From NCBI RefSeq assembly GCF_001949145.1, contig NW_019091487.1, positions 34,560 through 98,559 of the forward strand: a DNA stretch of 64,000 nt, read 5' to 3'. The translations under genes were made by a program, and so were the position numbers. This DNA is from Acanthaster planci. Its lineage: Eukaryota; Echinodermata; Asteroidea; Valvatida; Acanthasteridae. Numbering within the stretch: the first letter of the stretch is position 1; every line of letters begins with the position of its first letter. Under the pieces are notes generated by a model. The model made no database searches and was not told where the DNA came from. It saw only the letters and a list, made by a program, of their open reading frames with translations. This document shows, piece after piece, positions 1-10,700 of the stretch.

Positions 1-127
1 TAAGGAATAATGCTCTAGCCATTCCGGTACATCTATATTAAAATGAACAATTAAAACTGCCAGAAAAAGTACGATACACAAAAACACATTCATGTGTTAA
101 TAACTAAACAAACAATAAAGATGGTGG

Positions 128-817
128 TTAGCAGCCACCCGTCAACTTTCGACCGCTCCCTTTATACGGAAAGACAATAAATGCTGCAGTTCCTCTGGGA
201 TCTCGAAGAAGGTCGTCAGCATCGATGATGATTGCTTTGGGATCATTCTCCTTCTTCACCTAATCAACCATCTCACTGATCTCCCTGGAGCCAGTCTTTC
301 GGGAAAAAAATCTTTCGGGTAAATCGTTCAAGCGAAATTCATCTGGAGACAGATTAGGCATAATGTTTAGATGTGTTCTTTCCAAAAAGGGAAAACTTTG
401 AGGGGGTGACGAATGAAGAACAGATGATGGTATTCCCTTGAGAGAACCTCAAGACGACCTTTGACAGCGAAGGCAACATTTTTACCGAAAATAAACTTTT
501 TCCCGATTCGGATGGAATTCCTCTAGGTGTTCCCTTACCGATAGGTAGCTACAGTCAAAGACATCAACACCTGATGATATTCCTGTTACTTTTGACCCCT
601 CGTCTTAGCAGCAGAAAACTTCTGCCCCAATTCAGAGTTGTAGAACTTGTCATTGACTGCTTCAGGATCTGCCAGGATTTGTGTATAGTTCGAAGAAAAC
701 CTTAGATTTATCGACAGCCGTTAGACATTTTGCCAGAACGGTTGATAAGGAGCGAAGAACTGTCCATATCATGAGTCAGACCTGATCGTCAAAGGAGGAC
801 TTCTGCAATTCTGCCAT
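128..817 (-). pseudogene. Sulfotransferase-like pseudogene (P-loop sulfotransferase family), broken
   Basis: Read on the minus strand from an ATG at 817 (right after a ttttttcag acceptor-like site) to a TAA at 128-130, the frames together give a degenerate sulfotransferase. In order one sees an N-terminal block resembling the PAPS-binding start (W-T-V-L-R-S-L-S-T, then KCLTAVDKSKVFFELYT), a middle block with FFIRHPLKVFPFWKEH, and a C-terminal block with KAIIIDADDLLRDPRGT. These match the order of motifs I know from the cytosolic sulfotransferase-like proteins with an FxIRHP...W core. The reading frame is broken by an early TGA, at least two frameshifts and a TAG in the C-terminal block. No introns are needed to align it, so it may be a retrocopy or a single-exon family member. 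Family assignment is from motif memory. Confidence 0.65.
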
Positions 818-3800
818 CTGAAAAAAACATGGGTGTTCAAAATCAAATTGATTTCAAAACATTAAAATAACCCTTTAACAAAGTCTTGGGAAAATTAATG
901 CAGCCTTTGTTCTCTTCCCCTGTAATTTGTTTTGACCTATTTGATTTTGCAAATTAAATGAGACGTGTGGTTTATTGAGAAGATAGTAGTTTGTGTCAGC
1001 CGGGAGTTAACATAATACAGTCTCTTGGTTTTTAGTAGGCCTCTTTATTCTAACAAAATGGATTATGTCTTGTACATGTGTTAGAAAGTCGCAGATAATC
1101 TATACGTTTTTCCTCATATTCACTAAGACATTCATCCATGGACGTAAATCCCGGCAGGATGAAGGTATGTCCCCTACACTTTTTTCAGGTGGGGTGGGCT
1201 ATTGAATCATCTCCCACACACCCACCGATGTACATGTAGAGAGAATCAGCTAAGCCCTAATTGGCTGTTTCATTGGGTAACATTTCACATGGAACATTCA
1301 ATCTGTTACTTCAGGATCATATTCTCACCATTGATTTCATAAACATTGTTTGTGTATTGTTCCCTGCAGCCAATGTGTACAAGTTGGTGTGAATCAAATA
1401 TCATCCGAGGAGTAACGCTTCGTTTTAGTCCAGCTTTATTCTTCTAAACACAATGTAGCACTTACCAAATTTGATGTCAGCTTCTATTTGAAATGACCAA
1501 AAGTCGTTTTTGTTTGCAGTTACACGCAACTGTAATACCAAGTTCGGTTGGAAGAGTACAGAGGAATCTACGGTGATTGTGATAAAGCTAACACTGATCA
1601 TTTGCACTGGTTCCCGTGATAACACTTTCACGGATCATTTGCACTGGTTCCTGCTGCCGTTCCTATGGCCGGTCCGCACAAAACCAAGCAACGCCCATTG
1701 AGAAACAGGTGGAGTCGTCTACACTTCCGCAATCGAAATTGGCCACACGTATTTTTTTTCAATATGGAATGCGCATACAATGACACAGATTGCTTTTTCA
1801 TTCAACTTCAGTGGAAAATGAATGGCATTTTCAGAAGTGAAAAGGCCCTTTTCAAAATTGGGCAGAAAAGTTCTCTTATGGTCCATATCTTACAGAAACC
1901 CAAACTGTAATGAAAGCCTCTACTTTCGTGTGGGTGATTGTTTTCACCCTCAGTAAACCAAATCGGCAGGAAAGAAAATCACAGAGTTTTTCGGAGGGAT
2001 CTTAGTTTGCGACTCTGCTTAATGGGACATAGTAACAATTGATTGCTTGGCTATCCGCCACAATGTATCATCATTAGACGGGGAATTGGCAGAGAAAACA
2101 ATATTCTGAAAATATGGAATATAAACTATATTTGATATGAATATTCTCTTACCTGGATATCAAGCAAATTACCGATCGGAATCTAACTTGGCGCAAGACC
2201 AGAACTAAATACGAAACCCGTAACTGACACTGCCTACGTGCCGATCGTACTTCGATCCCAAAAATTTGTGTCATGGAACGCCCAGAAGCCCCACCGATAC
2301 ATAACTATGTGGATAGGCTGCAAACATGGTTGGCCTATTCGACTTTAAAATAGTCGACAATATCTTTTAACCTTTCCCCGCGATGTACATTGGTAGAGAA
2401 ATCTTGAAATTGCAACTCTGGTACATTCAGTTACATATACATTAAAAGTTCAAATTATCAATGACTTTAGTTGATGCCATTCGCAACTGGCGTACGTTTT
2501 TGTTTAATTTCTTTCCGATTCGAGAATATTTAGAAATTTCATAACTAATATTATGATTCGTCTTTGTATTTGAGTAGCAATAGATTTCCAGAACACAGGT
2601 AACGCCAAAACATCGGCCATGCCGGGAAGATGTACATGTAGTCGGATAGCAAGTGTCTTCACTGGATGTGAAATATACCATAAAACTCGCACTCCTCTCA
2701 TTATATTTCTAACAAATAGTTTCGCTCCTGGGGGCGGAGCCATGGCCCCTGTTGCCCCCCCCCCTACTTGGCTCTTGTACCATGCACTCAAGAAAGAAAG
2801 GACAAATGTATTTACGACACAGCAGATCTGTGAATAAACCGGAGAGTAAACAATATTTTTTAAAAATATGATAGGCCTCCCTTGTTTGTTGTCGACCGTG
2901 AATATGATGAATTCTGGGGAAAACTTTTAAATAAATCAGGTAAACTTAGAACTCCCAAGCATGTCAGAAACACATCAAAATAAAGCTTACATTATTCCAG
3001 TTTGTGTTAAGCTTAGTGGGGTAATTTGGTACCGTTTTGGGAGAAATTTACACTCAACTATGCCCCCGGTGATTCATAATATGTATCCATAGTTGGGGTC
3101 TAATATTTCACAGAAATATAAGCAGGGAGTCCTGTTTAAAAGCTTAACATTTTATAGTTGTTTCCTATAATTTTGTCATTCCATTTCTTATATTTCAACT
3201 TCTAAACTTCTTTCATGTGAAATAATGCATCTTCCTTTCGATACTACTTGGCCAAATTTGTACGCACTCTGCAATTCTTTATAGCGGCGTGCCATTGAGG
3301 CATGCAGGGATATCCCTCCGCCGTGAGGTGTGCTAATTGGATTGATACTGAGAGCAGTTTTGGTAATTTGCATACAGTTGCTGCGGTAAACCGCAGACCC
3401 AAGGGAAATAAACCTCTGGTAAGTTTCGGAACACTAACTTCTCATTATTTCTGTTGTACCAATTGAACGAGAGGGCCAGAATAAACCAGCTGAGAGTTGT
3501 ATACATAGCTCTTGCGTGTTCCTCTTCACTTCAATAACTTGTGTTATGCAGAGAGCTCTTTAATCCTTACCCGTCTGTATGCTGTCGACAAACGGGCAGA
3601 CCTAGAACAACAGTTCTCCGTTCCCCCTCCTGCGTGTATAACCGTTCATTCCCCTTGGAGGATATTAAATATTTTGGGTGGGGGAAAACCACCACAATAT
3701 TATTTGAACAGCGCCCCCACATCAACAGCAGCTTTTTGATTGGTTGTCAAAGTACATATGTAAGTAAGTGCGGTTTATAATATAGACATACTTTTGTACT

Positions 3801-4380
3801 ATGTACATCATGTAAATTTTGTGCATAATCATACCCCCTCGAGGGAGGTTACACCATCAAAGTGGCGCATTTATAGCTGTTCAAAAGTTTTTCACTTTTC
3901 CAGTGCAAAAGAAGACATTTTGGTGTCTGAAGGTTCAATTACTCAAAACCGGTTTTTTTCTCACCACGAAAAAGTGGGGGATGATGCAGTATCCCATGAC
4001 CCCCTGGCCAATCATTGTGTGAATATGTATGTTCTATACCTGCCCCCCCCCCATTTACGCCCCTGGCTTCAGGCAAGTTAGCTAGTTTAAAGAAAGGATC
4101 ACGTATTCACGTAGGTTATTTCTAAATCATTCGATTCTCTGAGGCAATGGTTAAATAACTGATTAAAAGAGATTTTTAAAAGAAATCAGTTTCCATAAAT
4201 CAAAATGTGAGATTGTTGAGATCGACAGAGGTTTTAAGTCGCGGTTTTAACCCAGTGTGATCGAGCACGCCAATTTTCCTTGCAGTTAACGTAATCATAC
4301 GCACGTCAATTCTCGAACTCTTTCGTTTGGTATAATTTCACATAATGATCTGATGAAAATTGTTTTTTTTTTTTTTCTAG
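818..4380. other. Intergenic, no gene recognised
   Basis: AT-rich DNA. Only short chance open frames occur, without codon-like composition, splice-site framing or recognisable motifs. A long T run (about 4362-4377) just before 4381 is the polypyrimidine tract of the following exon. Confidence 0.6.
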
Positions 4381-5517
4381 AGTAACACCGAGATAATGGC
4401 CGGTTTGTCATTTACCGTCGGTCCAATTTTAGGCGGGCTGCTTTTCAACGTAAGTAAACCGTCTCACAGATTTTCCCGTTGTCAGATCCAGCCACATCTT
4501 AGTTACGCTACTACCTACCTTGAACTCCGCCCACGTTTTGCGCACAAACACCGCAGTCCTTGCGCAAATGACCACAATACACCAGCCAATAAACCTTACA
4601 GGCTGGTACCATAACAATAAGCGGAAACCCCTTGAAGAAACTTCATCTAAAAATTAACACCTACCCCCCAACAAAAAAATCTGTAGGCTTAACTTCAATA
4701 CTTTGTTGCTTCAACAGGCCGGAGGTTTCAAGCTTCCATTTTTTGTTCTGGGGGGCCTCATCTTACTTTCGTTTGCTGTGAATTTCATTTTGATGCCACA
4801 GCAAGGTGAGAATTCTCTGTCGTTAGAGAGAATCGTTTCTCTTCTTTGTAGTGACAGGTAGCAGACTGCCCAAACAGAAAAAACCATCAGCGTTGTTCCC
4901 CATATTTATTGTTACCACACTGGCGCATATGCACTTAAAAATTACGACCTTGTGAGTCTGAGGCCGTGTATGAATCACTTCCAACGGCTGAAAAAATACA
5001 CCTATGGAAATATGGAAACTGTATGTCAGTGGCTTACCGCATTTCTCTCACAAGTACGCGTTACCTCTTGCCGCAGCCACGTCATTCGGAAGCGGCTTCA
5101 CGGAACGTTCGCATATGCCGCCATATTGGATGTGGTTTGTCCGTGACCTTTCTGGGTCGAACAAACCTCCTCTGTTACGAGTATGCTTTCCCCTGAGGTC
5201 ACAACTCAGGTGATTCAAAGAAGTGGCTCAAAGCTTATGTACAGCATCGATGTGTGTATTGCAAATTTTATACTTCAGCGCTCTAGCATCCTCCATGGCT
5301 CTAGCCACCACTTCTAATAAGCAATTGGCTACAGATTTTGTACACTGAATTCGCGCCGTATGTGCCTCTAAATGCTGCTGCTCATTTGAAATTCTTCTGA
5401 ACCATGAACCTTTTTTTTCATTGTTCTATTTTTGAGACAATAAGGAGCGGAAAAAAGATGAGCGGCTCAGTGGTCCATGATTTTGAGCATACCAGGCATC
5501 TGGGTGGCGCTGTTTAA
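4381..5517 (+). pseudogene. MFS transporter fragment, SLC18B1-like (two good exons plus a shifted third)
   Basis: Two phase-compatible exons are clear: 4381-4449 (after a long T tract and CTAG, donor GTAAGT) and 4718-4805 (acceptor AACAG, donor GTGAG). Joined they encode a transmembrane pair with the motif GLSFTVGPILGGLLFN, followed by GGFKLPFFVLGGLILL and VNFILMPQQ. This matches the helix 5-6 region of major facilitator transporters of the vesicular polyamine type (SLC18B1), where a GPxxGGxLY motif precedes PFxxLG. A likely next exon lies at about 5446-5517 (DERLS, then SMILSIPGIWVALF) but needs a one-base shift to be read. I find no further exons before the peflin gene, so the 3' half is absent and a gene fragment is more likely than a functional transporter. 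Upstream exons could lie outside the window. Confidence 0.5.
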
Positions 5518-7057
5518 TCAAAAGTGATTATTAAAGTGTATTGGTCCGGCAAGACACTTTCTGAAACAACGTGTATCGTTGGCAACCTGAATGTGTTCAA
5601 ATACTTCAACCATACATTTTCAAATGCCGGAAGTCGTTTTTCTTTTTTTTTAAGATTTTGGATGGATGCTTCCGTTTTTTCGATTCTTTGGTTGATCCTT
5701 TATTGTCGAAAGTAAGGAGCTATTAACCTATTAAACTGTTTAGCTATGACTAAACAACCAATGAGGCCAACATGTACTACTGTGTGTTAAATTTGGCATT
5801 GGAAAATAAATTGATTAATTAAGTGCAGATGGGAAAATAAGACAGAAAGAGGCCTATAAATTGATAATTTTAATACTTAGCCATATCATTGCAAGTTTAA
5901 ATGTGTTATTGGATGGTGTGCTTGTGGCCTCCTTCCACGACTAAACGTTACCGTCTTTGGTGCGTTTCCGTCGGTATGAACTTCTGCACTTCAACCGCCC
6001 ACCTATTGTTAAAAAGCCCATGAAAATTGTGGATTTGTATTGAAGTTGCCGAGATTCACGAATCTTTACATGGTCATGCAAAATTTTGGCCTCGTTTCGT
6101 TTCTTAACTGCTTGCATGATTCCCCTATTTTCTTTCACATACGGATTAACGGGACATCAAACGGTGCATCATCGATAAACGGAAGTACTTTTAGCTATTT
6201 TCTAATTTTATAGGCTTACAATGAGCGTTTTAGATGTCAGACAATGTCATGGACGGAGAACGCCGAGTTAATGTTTAGCATTGAAAGTACTGTGCTGAAT
6301 TCTTTTTTATTTAAAAAGAAACATTGATTTCTGTGTTACGGACAATTAGTATTGTAAATTTTGCAAAATTCCCATGCATTGTCTCCAGCTTTGCAAAGGC
6401 ATTTCACTATTTTTGTGGCTGTTCCAATATCAAACTCTCACGAATTTTCCGTGTGTTTGTGCAAAGCCCCAAAGAGCAGGTGGTGTGTGATCCTGCTCCA
6501 AGAACAGTCTTCTTGGGTCTTTTCCCACCGTTCGAGCGCGAGAACAAGAGACCCATGTCCACTCAATAATAACAGTCCCGGCCCAAACTCGACCCATGGT
6601 CCAGCTGAGATGTGAGTAAAGGGTGCATTCCACCAAATGGTTGGATTTCTGCGCGCGAGCTCATTAATATTTTTTTATCCCACACAACAAGACAAACCAT
6701 AATCAGGAAGTATCATAGAAATATTTATATTTAGGAATAGCAGTTTCTAGTTCGGGGTATTTCTTTCACAAAAAGCCCTAAATTGCGGACCTATTTTGGA
6801 TAGAGGTGGGCGGCTACATTCAGAAATGAGCGCTTAGTTTCACTTATAGTTGAGGGGTATCTTCTTTGGAAGGCGAATAGAAATTTTTTTTCATGGCTAA
6901 CCCCCATGAAATTGAAACGAAAAGTGATCTTCTGACCACTGCAGAATCTTCAATTTCCAATGAAAAAACGGAGGCCAACCTCTTCATGAGAGTCAACAGG
7001 CGGCGCTATTTCGGTCCGAGTTTGCACGCTATGCGCGTATTGTGTTGTGCAACTTAT
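5518..7057. other. Intergenic, no gene recognised
   Basis: No coding block, RNA gene or clear repeat is recognised. The further transporter exons expected after 5517 were looked for and not seen. Confidence 0.5.
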
Positions 7058-7515
7058 GGGTGCACTGAACCAATTCAAGCTCCATTGAAAATAGTGTAAA
7101 GTCAACCAAGTTTGGAGCCCCATGGCAGGCAACTGAAGTCCCTGAGGCCTCTCAAACAAAAAAACAATGTGTTGTTTGGTCCTTAAGGTTTCATTTGATT
7201 TTCAATTTTTAGTAGCTTACCCAATGATTTTTTTTTATTATCCGCCCCAAACAAACTCACCCCCCAATAAGTGAATGTTGCCAAGCCCTCCCAGCGGCCG
7301 TTTTTCAAATGACATCCCTCACTTTCCTCGGGCTCTTCTGACTAATTTTCAATCCCATTTTCGTCTGCTTTGCCCCCAGAGGGGGGTCCGTGAATCTACA
7401 GAGATGATCCTGGGGGGCCATGCTGACACAATCCCACCATTTCTTGGCCCAAACAGACCCCTCTTTTTAAAACAATCCGGCTGGCGGAGAATTTTCCTTG
7501 AATTGGGACACTGCA
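7058..7515 (+). repeat. Dispersed repeat, copy A (partner at 18264-18763)
   Basis: Starts with GGGTGCACTGAACCAATTCA and ends with CCTTGAATTGGGACACTGCA. The same block recurs in direct orientation at 18264-18763 with near-identical sequence over its first 130 bases and small indels afterwards. It has no coding capacity and no obvious terminal inverted repeat. It lies just upstream of the peflin start codon, so part of it could overlap that promoter. Confidence 0.85.
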
Positions 7516-7719
7516 CCCCTATGGGCTCGTACATGTACTTGGTACGGCGGGTGTAGTCCAGCCTAAAAAGGTGACCGACTCGACGCCCTCTCTTGTTGAT
7601 TTTCCGGAAAATGTGGGTGTAGTCTGGTGCTTGCTTTCATGCATGTGATAATCTGCGAGAGCTAATCGGGCACATGTCGGGAAAAATCTTCATCCCTTGT
7701 CAACAATTCTGCAAGCACA

Positions 7720-10700
7720 ATGTCGTACGTAAGTGAAATGACATAAAACATGTAAAATGACCTAAGTAATTAGAGTTTGTGGTCTATAGGAAATATACGC
7801 ATTTACTTCTGTCGATTTAAATATTTTTACGCTGTGGTACTTTAACCGAAAGGTCTTCAGGAGAAATGGCAAAATGTAACAAAAAGTTAGTAAAGGGTTG
7901 GGACTTCTCCCGGCCATGAGGTCTACCGACGCGTCTAGTGTGTGTACTGTCTTGTAAGTTGTAGGCCTAGTAATTTCTTCCTCCGTGGCTTAGTCCACTG
8001 TAATTTAAGCCCCATTCATGCCATTGTAAAATCAGCACTGTTCAGGACCCAATAATATGCATACCAACGTCCTTGAGGTGTCTTAAACACAAATTAAATT
8101 ATTGTCTGATACCAAATCTTTCTTTATCTTTTCAGTTTTCTGTTGGTGAACCAATTAAGGCCTAATGTAATGGGACAATTTACCAGTCTATGTAGAATTG
8201 CATTATGGGAAGGCAAGTCTCATGGCTTGTCAAGATGGCTCCTGTGAGTTGATCATTTATTGGAATAAATGTGATTGTTGTTGATTGTAATTAATGAGCC
8301 TCTGCTGATGTCTCTCCTTCCCACATTGCCATCAGAACCTGTGGTGACTGTAGACACCGTTACACTAGGCCCATATGCCTACATTTTTAGTTTTTTGAAC
8401 AATACAAAATCACCCCCAAAAAGTGATTTTCCATAGTCTGCTTGCGGCCATTTTTCAATTCGGAAAAAATGTTGCATCCTGACTTTTCTCATGATGCCTA
8501 TATCATCTCAATAAAGTCAATCATTACAGAAATGCTGGAAAGACACGAATTCTGGATTGAGAAACATTGACCGATGTTGTTGGGAAATACTTAGAAAATT
8601 CTCTTCACTCCCCATAGACTTTGTACACAACTGCTGAAGTGGAGTCAAGATGCAACATTTTTTCCCTCAATTTTCTCGGGCACTTAGGACCATTTTTTAA
8701 CTGTATTGTTTAGCCATTCGGCTCTCAGATGAAAGTCCAGTTTTTTTAAAAGACCCAGGGAGTTGATCCTGGCAAATATTTACACAATTTCACCATTTTG
8801 GGGGCTATACAATCTCCTTTTTCAATGGACACTGTGGGGGCACTTTCAATGCTAATGAGCTGGCCAGAAATTCTCACTTGAATTAGTAGACTGCACACAT
8901 GGAACCTAAGGCTACGAGTACGTGTGACTTGCAGCCCTACGACTTTTTATGGGTTTGTAATGCCATGGGATTTTTAATGCAGCTCAGTTATGTCAAATCA
9001 GGGTGCATTTACGTTTTTTTAAAAAACCACTTTCTCAATCAAATCTTCCTCAAAATAGCCATTGAAACTGGTGCATATCTCTTTAAATCTAAATTTGAGC
9101 TTTTACTCACCACCCAGTAACCCTCTCATTCTTTTGACCAAGATGATCCAAACACATCGCACACTTCGTCTTCAAAGATGGTTGCTACATGTAAGGCCTA
9201 TATGCTGCCTATTGTCTGGGCCTAGTTGCAAATTCTCAAGTCAGCAACTTGCGCTATGAATGGCTGTGTTCAGTGCAAGTTATGGAAATATGTAAATTGG
9301 CCTAATCCCATAGGCCTATTTATCATCTTGTAATGAGGTCATTTAAAGTGCGCAAAATCCACAGCTTTGGATAGTGAAGATTTGCACTGAACAACTGTAA
9401 TTTCACAGATTTAGAGTTGGTATTATTGTGGGCTTACGTGTGGGCTATACGGCCTATACTTTTTCTGAAGACACAGTAGAAGGGCATCAAAAGTAACCTA
9501 AACCCAGTGCCATCCAATTTTTGTTTCATTTTGTCATTAGGGTCAGACACCAGGCTACGGAGCCCCACCTCCTGGGCAGCAAGGTTACGGAGCCCCACCC
9601 CCAGGGCAGCAAGGTTACGGAGCCCCACCCCCAGGGCAGCAAGGCTATGGAGCCCCACCCCCAGGGCAGCAAGGCTATGGAGCCCCACCCCCTGGGCAGC
9701 AAGGCTATGGAGCCCCACCCCCTGGGCAGCAAGGCTACGGAGCCCCACCCTCATCACAGTACAGACCCCAAGCACCAGGCCAGCCTGGGTATGCACCACC
9801 AAGGGGACAACCCGGGTATGGTGCCCCCGCTGGGTATGGCGCACCACCGGCAGGGCAACCTGGCTACGGTGCCCCACCACCTGGTCAAGCTGGTTACGGT
9901 GCCCCTTCTGGCGGCTACGGCCAGCAAGGTAAGACTTTTCAAATGAAGCAGAGCGCAGTAGCAGCTAACTTACCAAAAAAGTCAAGCACCTTGTCTAGCC
10001 AAACAATATTTTTACGTGAAGTGAAATTAGGTGGGTACCAACCACAAGCAGTACACATTCTGTGACTCTGCGATTGGTAACCAGTTTTGTTAAGCAAGTA
10101 TTTTTTGCACTAAGCAATATCAGAAGCTAGCAATTCTGTGAACTTGGCCCAAAGTCAACAGGGAAAACACCATGCACTGTTAACAACCGGTCACTGGTTC
10201 TCATGTAATTTTTGGCTCAACCCAGGGATGTCCTGGCATTATCTGCCAGACTCCTTAACCGCACAAAAAAAATTTGACTTTTTATTATTTATTTGGGCTC
10301 TGGCTTTAATAGAAAAATAAATGAAAGAATTAAGATTCCTTCATGATATCATATTATGCTTGCTAGTAATCGAATCCATCAGAGCTCCTTGCAAGTCCAA
10401 TACGAGTCAAACAATCTTAACCCAAGTCACAAGCCGTTAAAATGATTTGTGACGAAAGCATTCCTTTGTAGGGATTCAACCTATTTCTTATGACTGGTGC
10501 TGGGAATGGACTTGTGGCTAGACTTGTTAAAGGGCTCAACTGCAACTATGCATGAGAGTGTTTGTGACCAGTGAGAAATGGGGCCTGAGTCTGTACATTT
10601 GGGGACAGGTTACGGAGCACCAGCTGGGGGGCCACCCCCTGGTGTTGACCCGACGGTCTACCAGTGGTTCTTAGCTGTTGACCAGGACAGGACAGGCAGC

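Noticed and set aside
9434-9932. Long antisense and alternative-frame open frames over peflin exon 2
   Set aside because: They arise because the 30-bp repeat has no stops in several frames. Only the GYGAPPPGQQ frame joins in phase to the EF-hand exons.
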